In this document: positions 1 to 7,275 of the stretch, piece by piece
Layout of the letters: every line of letters starts with the position of its first letter
Position numbering within the stretch: the stretch's first letter is position 1
From: Pseudoponticoccus marisrubri
GTDB taxonomy: Bacteria; Pseudomonadota; Alphaproteobacteria; Rhodobacterales; Rhodobacteraceae
Assembly (NCBI RefSeq): GCF_001482405.1
Contig: NZ_LPXO01000003.1
Coordinates: 1-64,000, forward strand
Length of the DNA: 64,000 nt
Direction of reading: 5' to 3'
The notes under the pieces: model-generated
What the model was told of the DNA's origin: nothing
The model's database searches: none
What the model saw: only the letters and a program-made list of their open reading frames with translations
Made by a program: the position numbers and the translations under genes

Positions 1-8
1 TGGCTCAT
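1..8 (-). CDS. start of an unknown gene running off the left edge
   Basis: An ATG at 8-6 on the minus strand is preceded by a good ribosome binding site (AAGGAG, about 5 bases upstream). Only two codons and part of a third are inside the window, so the product cannot be named. It follows the short integrase-type gene at 49-714 on the same strand and may be its partner, for example a separate catalytic part. That is inference from position only. Confidence 0.4.
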
Positions 9-48
9 CTTCGCTCCTTGGTGCCTGCGATGATCCAGAAATCCTCCG

Positions 49-714
49 TTACGAAAACCTCAAATCTGTCCCACAGGTGCTGACGTCAGACAGCAGGGCG
101 GTGGCCGGGGAGGACGAGCGGCTTGCCATGACAGACCGGAAGACCGGGGTCGCTTCCTCGTAGGTTCCGACCTCGCGCCGTTCCCGCTCGCGTGACACGT
201 CGAGCATGACTCGCAGAGCCTCGAAGGCCAGCGCCCGCCAATCGGCGGTGCTCTCGTCGAGCGTCACGCCCATCCGGCGCGCCATCTCGCGCAGGGGTTC
301 CGTGACCGGTCCCCGGTCGCCGAGCGCCAGGGCCCGGCGCAGCATGTCCTGGGTCGCGCGCTCGGTCTGCGCCGCGAAATTCGCCGCCGCCTCCGAACGC
401 GGCTCCGCAGACGCCCGCAGGGCCTCGTGGGCGGCGATCTGGCAGCGCGCCAATTCGGTCAGCAATGTCACGTGTTCGGGGCTCAGGTGGTCCACCGGTC
501 TCTCCGTCGTCAGCGCGACGGCCAGGTCCGTGAGCGCCGTGAGGGCGCGGACGCGGCATGTCGCTTCGGAGAGGACGTCGGTCCTAAGCGAGAGACAGAT
601 GGCCGAACTTTGTCCAGGGTTCGATATCTCGACCCAGGCCTTCGGCAGACGGCGCCGGAAGAAGAAGCCCGAGGGGCGTTTTTCGAGGTGGGGTGTGTGT
701 GCGACTCCGGCCAT
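49..714 (-). CDS. N-terminal part of a DUF6538-type tyrosine recombinase (short or truncated)
   Basis: The 221-residue product begins MAGVAHTPHLEKRPSGFFFR, the aromatic/basic start (FFFRRRLP) typical of DUF6538 integrases, followed by a helical Arg/Ala-rich segment. Family members usually run to about 400-500 residues and carry a C-terminal catalytic R...HxxR...Y domain; none is present before the stop at 49-51. The frame is open upstream to 837, but the family-like start is the ATG at 714. The gene reads away from the attachment-type repeat at 866-883, the same arrangement as the other integrase with the tRNA. It is therefore probably the integrase, or a broken piece of it, of a second island to the left. 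Confidence 0.6.
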   Translation of the reverse strand: MAGVAHTPHLEKRPSGFFFRRRLPKAWVEISNPGQSSAICLSLRTDVLSEATCRVRALTALTDLAVALTTERPVDHLSPEHVTLLTELARCQIAAHEALRASAEPRSEAAANFAAQTERATQDMLRRALALGDRGPVTEPLREMARRMGVTLDESTADWRALAFEALRVMLDVSRERERREVGTYEEATPVFRSVMASRSSSPATALLSDVSTCGTDLRFS

Positions 715-865
715 GGCAGGTGCTCCGAAACGGTTCCAGGGCATCCGGGAGTCGCGATCCGTGCACCGGTTCGGGCATGCGTTTGTGCACCAATTTGTGC
801 ACGTGCACGCGTGGCTCCGACTCCGGTCGGGGCACATCCAATGAAATCAACCACTTAGGGAATTT

Positions 866-883
866 TGGCTCCGGCGGTAGGGA
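866..883. repeat. left attachment site (attL/attR type), 18-bp core
   Basis: The sequence TGGCTCCGGCGGTAGGGA is identical to 25273-25290 at the 3' end of the tRNA-Asn gene. Identity stops at 884, where the tRNA has T and this copy has C. Only the core is present here, with no second tRNA, as expected when an element integrates into a tRNA 3' end and rebuilds the gene on one side. Confidence 0.8.
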
Positions 884-896
884 CCGGAGATTTGCC

Positions 897-909
897 AAGA
901 AAATCCAGC
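897..909 (+). repeat. inner-end inverted repeat, left copy
   Basis: AAGAAAATCCAGC, the exact reverse complement of 25254-25266 at the other end of the island. It lies 13 bases inside the left core. In a circularised element the two copies would flank the single core as an inverted pair, the usual geometry of integrase or excisionase binding sites. Pairing extends to 16 bases with one mismatch. Confidence 0.55.
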
Positions 910-1081
910 AATATCAACAGCGCGGCCTCTGCGAACGCACTGGGTCTATAAAAACGTGCACATTCGTAGGCTGCATGCAAGTGCGATCTGGATTGCCACG
1001 GAAAGACAGTTCGAATCTTAGACAATAACTGCTTTGAGTTAGGCTGAAACTCGTCTATGCGCGCCCGCGCGATCCGAAATT

Positions 1082-3451
1082 ATGTGCATGACACATCATG
1101 CACACCCCACCCCCGCCTCAATCGCCGAAGCCGACACTGGTTCGGCTCCCACAATCCGCAACGCCCGGGGCCAGTTCGCCGGCACGGATGTTGTGCCTTG
1201 GCTGAATCCGACACCCGTCACGCGTTTCGCCAGCCTCGATGAGGTCGGGCGGACGATTGACGAAACGGTCCACACCATCCTCGCGGACGCTGCCGCCCAC
1301 GATCTCGAAGACGACCAGCGGGCCCCAGCGCTCGCGCTCGCACCGAGCCCGGGCAGCGGCAAGACGACTCGAACGCAGGCGATCCTCGCCAGCCAGCCGC
1401 GCGACCTGATCGGCGGAGACGCACTCTTCCTTTCGCCAACCGCGGACCTGTCCGCTGAAGCCTGCGACAGGGCGCTGGCGATCCATGGGAACACAACCCC
1501 GGCAACCCAGATTCGCGGTCGATCGGCGATCGACCCCCTGAATCCGGGGGAGCGGATGTGCCAGAAATGGGAGCTCGCGGAGCAAGTGGCTCGCGCCGGT
1601 CTGAAAGTTGGCGACACGCTGTGCCAGTTGCGCGAGGGCGAGGGCGCAGATGAAACCGTGCGCCGTTGCCCGTTTTTCGACGACTGCGCCTATCAGCGCC
1701 AGAGCCGCGAATTGCCTGAGGAGAGCGCGGTCGACCGCTATGCCGCACACAACTTCGTATATCTCCCGACGCCCACCGGCCGCAACAAGGCACTCCGTGT
1801 GATCGACGAGAAGTTCTGGCCCAAGATGCTTCGCCAGACCGTCGCGCCGGTGCACGCCTTTACTCGACAAGAGCGTTTTCCCCGGCCGGCAGAGGAGCCG
1901 ATCGAATGCCATTTCATTCACCGGGCCGCGCATGAAGTGGTCGATGCCCTGCGCGTTGGACGCGATGTGTCGGCGCTTCCGTATCACGCGGACCTCTATC
2001 GCAACTTTGCAAAGAACGAGCGGGAGAACATCGACCGGTTGCCGGTGATCAAACCGGACATGACTGAGGAAGAGCAGACTGAAACGCTCGCCCGGATCCA
2101 GGCTTGCAAGTCTGCCGCCCATCGCTATGCCGCGATCTGGGAAGCCCTCGCGGATGCCTGGGACCTCGGTCGCGCGACACCGGATCGCCTGACACTGCAA
2201 ACCCGCACCTACACCTCTGCTGACGGCGGCACTGTCGAAGTCGAGGAGATCGTCTGTCACGGTTCCCGGAAGGTCCTCGGCAACATCCCGACCCTGATAC
2301 TCGACGCGGATGCCAGCGAGACCATCCTCGGCACCTTCTTTCCCAAGATCGAGGTCTGCACCCAACGGCTGAAGCCCAACGCAGAGATCACCCAAGTCTC
2401 GAACCTTCGAATGAGCACGACGCGCTTGCTCGGCTCGGCCAGCCTGCGCAGGAAGTGCAGGATGCTGATCGAGACCGAGGTCGCGCGCGACCGGAACGAC
2501 CATGCCGGCGGTGTCCTCGTTGGCTGCACGAAGAAGGTGGCTCGCAGGTTCTTCGAGGAGGCCGGCCTGGTATCTCCGACCACGCCCGACCGCGAGGCCG
2601 TGTCGATCATGCTCAACGAGAAGCTCTTCGGCGCGAGCTGGCTGTGGTTCGGGGATCGGGCGCTCGGCTCGAACCGCTACGAGGACTACGCCACCGTCAT
2701 CGTTCTGGGCCGGAACGAGCTGCCGGTGGAAGCCCTTGAGGACCAGGGCCGCAGCCTCTTCGGTGACAAGGACGACCAGCCGCTGGAGTTTGTCGAGGCC
2801 GACAAGAATGGGCGCCGCCAGATGCCCGAGGTGCTTATCCCCTACGAGATGACCTCAGGGGCGAGTGTAGCGGCGCCGGTGCGCATGCATCCCGACGAGC
2901 GGATTCGTGAAATCCAGATGCAGCATCGCGAATGCTGCACCCGCCAGTTGGTGGAACGCCTGCGCCTCGCCCGGGCGCGCTATCGCAAGCGGGTGATCCT
3001 GGTCTGCAATATCCCTATTCCCGGGCTTCCGGTGGACAACCTGGTGCGTTTCGATGATCTCCTGCCGCGGACTGACCGTCTCGGTTCCGCGCTTCGGGAG
3101 GCCACGCGTGGACACCGATCTCTGATCCTCACCGCCAAGGAACTGCCAAAATGCGCCCCCGACACCTTCTCAAACGAGAAGGCAGCGGAACAATGGCTGG
3201 CCCGCATCCGAAAAAACCCTCGCCCCGCTATGAATGATATCAATAGCGGTGTGAGGGGTTTTGGCCTGCACGCCGCCCGGATCCGCCGGGACGTGCCGCG
3301 CGCGCGGCTCGAGATCTGTCTCGTCCTCGTCCAGCCCGGCGAGTGCCCGCGTGCGGTGATCGAAGCCGCGCATGGCCCGCTGCGCGACTACGCGCCCATC
3401 CCGACGCCGGATGCCACGAGCGTCTTCGGGAGCAAGGGGAGTAACCGGTGA
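1082..3451 (+). CDS. P-loop NTPase/helicase-like protein with four-cysteine motif
   Basis: A 789-residue protein. Residues about 88-96 (SPGSGKTT) form a Walker A loop. Cys160, Cys181, Cys196 and Cys202 form a four-cysteine cluster (the last two in CPFFDDC) placed between the P-loop and a VIDE motif at about 240-243, reminiscent of the Fe-S insertion in XPD/DinG-type helicases. A later LILDADAS segment resembles motifs seen in element-encoded helicase-like proteins. The C-terminal third is not recognised. It is transcribed alone, opposite to the genes that follow, and is the first gene inside the left end of the island. A role in element replication or in defence is possible. No strong ribosome binding site precedes the ATG, but no later in-frame ATG exists before residue 249. 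Confidence 0.7.
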   Translation: MCMTHHAHPTPASIAEADTGSAPTIRNARGQFAGTDVVPWLNPTPVTRFASLDEVGRTIDETVHTILADAAAHDLEDDQRAPALALAPSPGSGKTTRTQAILASQPRDLIGGDALFLSPTADLSAEACDRALAIHGNTTPATQIRGRSAIDPLNPGERMCQKWELAEQVARAGLKVGDTLCQLREGEGADETVRRCPFFDDCAYQRQSRELPEESAVDRYAAHNFVYLPTPTGRNKALRVIDEKFWPKMLRQTVAPVHAFTRQERFPRPAEEPIECHFIHRAAHEVVDALRVGRDVSALPYHADLYRNFAKNERENIDRLPVIKPDMTEEEQTETLARIQACKSAAHRYAAIWEALADAWDLGRATPDRLTLQTRTYTSADGGTVEVEEIVCHGSRKVLGNIPTLILDADASETILGTFFPKIEVCTQRLKPNAEITQVSNLRMSTTRLLGSASLRRKCRMLIETEVARDRNDHAGGVLVGCTKKVARRFFEEAGLVSPTTPDREAVSIMLNEKLFGASWLWFGDRALGSNRYEDYATVIVLGRNELPVEALEDQGRSLFGDKDDQPLEFVEADKNGRRQMPEVLIPYEMTSGASVAAPVRMHPDERIREIQMQHRECCTRQLVERLRLARARYRKRVILVCNIPIPGLPVDNLVRFDDLLPRTDRLGSALREATRGHRSLILTAKELPKCAPDTFSNEKAAEQWLARIRKNPRPAMNDINSGVRGFGLHAARIRRDVPRARLEICLVLVQPGECPRAVIEAAHGPLRDYAPIPTPDATSVFGSKGSNR

Positions 3452-3749
3452 GTGTCACAACAACCCGCTCGAATGAGCTGGACGATGTGCCATGGTCCCT
3501 GTCAGGACGGGCTGAGCAGTCTCAACAGGATGCGTGCCTCGTGGTCCTGACCGCCGAAGAACACGGCCAACCGCGGAGGATGCGATCACCGCCATCGCTG
3601 ATGACGACAGGGACCTCGCACCGTTCTCGACCCTGCCGGCCAGCGTGGCGCTGATCGCGGATTTCGAGGAAACCGGTCCCGGCGGGCCGACCTGGCTCAC
3701 GATTTCGACTGATCTGGGCGAGGTAGCCTGTCTCGAGGATGAGAGCTGA
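3448..3749 (+). pseudogene. small unknown gene, apparently frameshifted
   Basis: A GTG at 3448 overlaps the stop of the preceding gene by 4 bases and opens a frame that reads sensibly for about 40 residues, then turns into Arg/Pro-rich noise. A different frame becomes coherent from about 3580 (acidic, ending DLGEVACLEDES at 3749). Joined near 3575-3585 by a one-base slip, they make a protein of about 100 residues. I do not recognise the product. It could be a decayed gene, a sequencing indel, or chance. Confidence 0.3.
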
Positions 3750-3844
3750 GGGGATAACGATGGCCATTCGTGCATGTCTGCCAAAGACGTTTCGACGGCG
3801 ATGGAATGCACCCGCGCGTGGTCGATACACGGGTGCCTCCTCGC

Positions 3845-4273
3845 TCAGGTTCCTTGCGACTCGCTTTCCTGCGTGGCCGCATCCGCCATGGTGTGCAGCG
3901 CCGCATGGTAGCTCTCCTCGAACTCCCTGAGGCGGTCACCATCCGAGATTGCCTGCAACATGAGGCGGGTCAGGTGGCAAGGACGATCTTCGGTGTCGCC
4001 GACCAGCCAACCGCGGTCCAGGCACTCTGTCAGCGCGTGCTTCAGCAATTCGTGGATTTTTTCGATGTCAGGCGGGGTCTCCGACGTCGCGATCGAGAGA
4101 TCTCGCGCGGTCGCCTCGAGGTCGTCTCCATCTCCATTGTCCGGGTCGATGAATGTCACCATCAGGCGCGCGGCGAGGTCGATCCCATCTTCGAGGGTTT
4201 CCAGTTTCTCCTCGATGTCGATCGTGTCGGAGATGCGGTCGAAGCCATTGGCCTGGCCGGGGTGTGGGGGCAT
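3845..4273 (-). CDS. small acidic protein of unknown function
   Basis: A 142-residue product starting MPPHPGQANGFDRIS. The ATG at 4273 follows AAGGACACGCAAA, a usable ribosome binding site; the frame extends upstream to 4456 but that part is Arg-rich and not protein-like. The protein is acidic and probably mostly helical (DLEATARDL, EKIHELLKHALTECLD), with no domain I can name. It is last of three same-strand genes (4906-5406, 4404-4844, 3845-4273). It is separated from its upstream neighbour by a 130-bp gap holding a 12-bp inverted repeat, which may uncouple its expression. Confidence 0.6.
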   Translation of the reverse strand: MPPHPGQANGFDRISDTIDIEEKLETLEDGIDLAARLMVTFIDPDNGDGDDLEATARDLSIATSETPPDIEKIHELLKHALTECLDRGWLVGDTEDRPCHLTRLMLQAISDGDRLREFEESYHAALHTMADAATQESESQGT

Positions 4274-4326
4274 TTTGCGTGTCCTTGTATGTGGTAGGCG
4301 TCCGCGATGCGGACGCATGTGTGGAT

Positions 4327-4371
4327 GGGCGCGCCGGCATCGGTAGCAGCCGGAGGGTCGCCGGCGCGCCC
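4327..4371. repeat. 12-bp inverted repeat (hairpin) between two small genes
   Basis: GGGCGCGCCGGC (4327-4338) and its exact complement (4360-4371) flank a 21-base loop. It lies in the gap between two same-strand genes. No T-run follows on the minus strand, so it is not a classic intrinsic terminator. It could stabilise or process the transcript, or bind a recombinase. Confidence 0.5.
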
Positions 4372-4403
4372 TGGCGCGGGTGTTCCAGGCCCGCGCGTTC
4401 GGG

Positions 4404-4844
4404 TCAGGACGCCGCGCGCAGCTCCCGGAGGACCTGCTCGGCCCGCAGCAGGTCATGGACTGACGACAGCGTCGCGTAGAGCTCGATGAGCACGGCGAGC
4501 GCGTTCGACAGGCGATCCGCTTCTGGCGTCAGCCGTTCCTTGCCCCAGCACTTGTCACTCGAGACATTCTCCGGGCTGTGGTCGTAACGGGTCTCGATCC
4601 AGGTGCCTTCGGCGATCTCGGCGTCGAGCACGCCGACGATCTCGTGCAGCATCGCCAGGATGCCCTTGTCGAAGATCTTGCCGGCCCGCAGGAGCGCGGC
4701 CAGCTTCCTGGCCTCCTGCTTGGGTTTTGGCGCGACGAGGTCGAGCACGTCCTGGTCGATGCCCGTCGCGGCGGCGCGGGCGAGCGGGAAGCACGAGGCG
4801 GCCATGGCGGTGATCTCGGCGGGTGATTTGAATGGCATGTTCAT
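4404..4844 (-). CDS. small protein of unknown function
   Basis: A 146-residue product from the ATG at 4844, preceded by AAAGGACTCAACCTC; a second ATG follows two codons later. The sequence reads MNMPFKSPAEITAMAAS, then predicted helices (EARKLAALLRAGKIFDKGIL; RLSNALAVLIELYATLSS). No recognisable motif, signal peptide or membrane segment was found. It lies 61 bases downstream of the PemK/MazF-like gene on the same strand, so co-transcription is likely. An antitoxin role is conceivable from position alone, but its length and lack of a DNA-binding motif do not argue for it. Confidence 0.6.
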   Translation of the reverse strand: MNMPFKSPAEITAMAASCFPLARAAATGIDQDVLDLVAPKPKQEARKLAALLRAGKIFDKGILAMLHEIVGVLDAEIAEGTWIETRYDHSPENVSSDKCWGKERLTPEADRLSNALAVLIELYATLSSVHDLLRAEQVLRELRAAS

Positions 4845-4905
4845 GAGGTTGAGTCCTTTGGGTTGGTTGGTCGAAGTGGGGAAGCAGCGGCGAGAGCGCG
4901 GTTCC

Positions 4906-5406
4906 TTACCGGAAACCGCGGTCTTTGCGCGCCTGCTTCGCCCTGCGTCTCTCTTCGCGGTCGTGCGCGGCAATGTCGGCTTCGGCCTGGATGCGCGCCC
5001 GGACGGCGTTCATCCTGTTCAGGAGCGCTTCGTCCAGCCGACCGATGATGGTTGGGCCATCTGTCGGGCCGTTGAAGCCGCTGTTGCCGATGTGCACGGT
5101 GATCCTGCGGGCGCCCACGAAGCGTGTCGGTTTGTTAAGCCCCGCGACGGCGCGGGAGGCCGGCTGCTTGACCATGACTTCGTAGCCCCGGTTCGCCCTC
5201 GTGCTGACGGAGGTCCCATAGGCGAGCTCGACATAGCGCTCACCGCCACGTTCGAAGGTGTCGAGCACCAGGCAGGGCCGCCGTTTGGGCGCCCCGGGCT
5301 CGGCGTCTTCTTCGGTGACCGGGAAGCGGAACAGCACGACATCGCCGCGCACGGGGTGACCAGCATTGGTCATGTCAGGGAGAATTGGGTGGGATTGGTG
5401 ATACAT
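4906..5406 (-). CDS. PemK/MazF-like protein
   Basis: A 166-residue product. The N-terminal half has the MazF/PemK-type strand pattern: GDVVLFRFPV near residue 20, then RRPCLVLDTF about 20 residues later. The middle carries PTRFVGARRITV and a GRLDEALLNRM helix found in alphaproteobacterial PemK-like proteins, and the tail is very basic. MazF-family proteins are usually sequence-specific RNases about 110 residues long; this one is longer. The start at 5406 follows AGAGGATCC. No small antitoxin gene precedes it. Immediately upstream is the large palindrome at 5454-5522, which may control it. Toxin activity is inferred, not shown. Confidence 0.6.
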   Translation of the reverse strand: MYHQSHPILPDMTNAGHPVRGDVVLFRFPVTEEDAEPGAPKRRPCLVLDTFERGGERYVELAYGTSVSTRANRGYEVMVKQPASRAVAGLNKPTRFVGARRITVHIGNSGFNGPTDGPTIIGRLDEALLNRMNAVRARIQAEADIAAHDREERRRAKQARKDRGFR

Positions 5407-5453
5407 GGAAGGATCCTCTTGGCGTGTGAAACGACGCCAGCGAAACACCCTTC

Positions 5454-5522
5454 GAGACCAGGGATCTCCGTTCCGCCGCGCGTCACAGGCGACCGCGCGG
5501 CGGAACGGAGATCTCTTGTCTC
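5454..5522. repeat. large near-perfect palindrome upstream of the PemK-like gene
   Basis: Arms 5463-5482 and 5494-5513 (20 bp each, perfect) surround an 11-base loop. Pairing continues outward to 5454 and 5522 with one G-T pair and one mismatch, giving about 28 paired bases in all. It lies between the recombinase gene ending at 5581 and the PemK-like gene starting at 5406, inside the leader of the latter. No T-run follows on either strand. Possible roles are a transcript-stability element, a recombinase site or a single-strand origin. Confidence 0.65.
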
Positions 5523-5580
5523 CCATTTATTCAGTCTGCCTAACCGTCACCATCGGCTTGATCGCAGGGATCAGACTTCG

Positions 5581-7275
5581 TTACTCGAAACACTCCTCGA
5601 GCAGGGCGTCGACCATGTCCTGCCCCCTGCGGCGTCGGGCGGCAGTCACGGCGTTGCCGTGGTAGTGCGCGGCCGTGCGCGGGTCTCGCTGTGCATTTAG
5701 CGCCAATGCGGTTTCCACACCCTCCGGTCCAAGCTGGCCCAACTCGGTATGCGCGCGGCTGCGCGAGATATGCGCGCCGGTCCCGAAATGCGTCCGCCAG
5801 ACGGTCGAGGGGTAGCTGGCCGCGAGTTGGCGGCCATTCACGGCACGGAAGAGCGGCAGTTCCTCTGCCATCGCCCTGTCCCGCATCTCATCGAGCCAAA
5901 CAGGATCGAGCCCGCGCAGAACCAGCGCGTCGAGGAACGGGGTCAGCACGGCATGCAATGCCCCGCGCAGGGGCTCATCTTCCTTCGCCGTGATAATGTC
6001 GACCCGGTAACGCGTGCCGTCAAACCGGACATCCCGGCCCCAGAGGATCTGCCCGTCACGCAGGCGCAGCGGAAGCAGGGTCCAGAGCGCCACAACCGCC
6101 GCCTCGTTGATCAGACGCAGCCGGGTCTGGCGCCGTTGCGAATCGACGCTCTCGGCCAGCAGGTGCGCGGCCGTCCCCCAGGTGGCTTTGAGACTGGGTA
6201 GCTTGTCGAGCCTGGCGAACTTCAGCGGCACCACCGTGCCGATGTCCCGCCTGAGCAGGGCCTCATGTTTGCGCAGCGCGGCCAGGAGGAGCGGCTCGAG
6301 CCCGAGGGCAGCGCCGAACTGGCGCAGGCGCATCACGGCCGTGTGCCGCGTCGCTGGGCGGTTGCCGTGGTCGAGATACTTCGGGTCCTTGCGTGCCGCC
6401 GCATGCGCCGCACGCGACGTCTCCATTCGGCGCACGCCTTCGACGGTAATCTCGACGGGCGCACCAGACTCCCGCTGCACCTTCGCATATTCACGCAGCA
6501 CGTCTTCCATGCTGTCGATCACGGACTCCGCCGGGGTGGCCATGTGCATCGGCAGCGCCCCGAGGCGCATCCTGGCGAGCAGCGTCCGCCATGCTTCTGG
6601 AAGTTCCGAGGCATCGACTCGTCGCGTCGCCACGGCCCGGGGGGTTACAGCGCCTTGGCTCGAACGCGCGGGGCTTTTCGTCTCTATCGCCGCTGCCAGC
6701 ACGACATGGACCGCCGGATTGCCCGGCAGGAGGCGGTCAAGCGCGGACTTCAGGCTGCGCAAGCGCCGGCTCGACCCGGTATCGGTCGTGAACTCGAGGT
6801 AGTCCGCCACGGTCGGCACGGTGATGCCGCGCGCTTGGGCGAAGGCCAGAAACCGCGCGAGCACGCGCAGATCCTCGAGCGACACGTCGTCGAAGGCGGG
6901 CAGGTCCCGGTAGGGCGCCATGAGAGGGTCATCGCGCAGCATCTCGCGGCTCCGACGATCGCAGGACCGGCTTCGCGGACGCTTCGCCCGGATCGCCTCC
7001 CGGACGGTCTCCCGCACGGGCGTCCCGTCTGGCAGGAATCGGTCGAACGCTGTGCGCAGATCGTCGAGCCGCCGGGTCGAGCCGTCGTCCGCGACGAAGG
7101 CCAGGAAGTCGGTAACGGCGGGCACGGCAATGCCACGTTCGGCGGCGAATGCGAAGAACCGGTCGAGCGTGCGCAGTTCGCGCAGCCCGACCTCGCCCAG
7201 TCCTTCGGTCTCCCGGAAGGCGTCGAAATGGGGCGCTGCGAGGATCTCCTCGCGGGGTCTCGTGTCGTAAGTCAT
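5581..7275 (-). CDS. tyrosine recombinase-fold protein with duplicated N-terminal domain
   Basis: A 564-residue product. Two similar N-terminal units are visible (about 12-80 and 120-190), each with an LR(T/V)L-x-RF-(F/L)-AFA-x-(E/Q)-RGI(A/T)VP pattern, probably SAM-like DNA-binding domains. The C-terminal region has the recombinase layout: LLPLRLRDGQI (first Arg box), ITAKED (Lys), SRAHTELGQLG and RDPRTAAHYHG, where the Tyr of HYHG would be the nucleophile. The usual HxxR box is degenerate, so it may be a structural rather than catalytic partner. Its ATG directly abuts the stop (TGA) of the preceding recombinase gene, implying translational coupling. It is the last gene of the trio with 7276-9123 and 9346-9810. 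Confidence 0.7.
   Translation of the reverse strand: MTYDTRPREEILAAPHFDAFRETEGLGEVGLRELRTLDRFFAFAAERGIAVPAVTDFLAFVADDGSTRRLDDLRTAFDRFLPDGTPVRETVREAIRAKRPRSRSCDRRSREMLRDDPLMAPYRDLPAFDDVSLEDLRVLARFLAFAQARGITVPTVADYLEFTTDTGSSRRLRSLKSALDRLLPGNPAVHVVLAAAIETKSPARSSQGAVTPRAVATRRVDASELPEAWRTLLARMRLGALPMHMATPAESVIDSMEDVLREYAKVQRESGAPVEITVEGVRRMETSRAAHAAARKDPKYLDHGNRPATRHTAVMRLRQFGAALGLEPLLLAALRKHEALLRRDIGTVVPLKFARLDKLPSLKATWGTAAHLLAESVDSQRRQTRLRLINEAAVVALWTLLPLRLRDGQILWGRDVRFDGTRYRVDIITAKEDEPLRGALHAVLTPFLDALVLRGLDPVWLDEMRDRAMAEELPLFRAVNGRQLAASYPSTVWRTHFGTGAHISRSRAHTELGQLGPEGVETALALNAQRDPRTAAHYHGNAVTAARRRRGQDMVDALLEECFE

Noticed and set aside
811-835. Possible third copy of the attachment core (GTGGCTCCGACTCCGG)
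   Set aside because: Only about 8 contiguous bases agree with the core; not enough to call a site.
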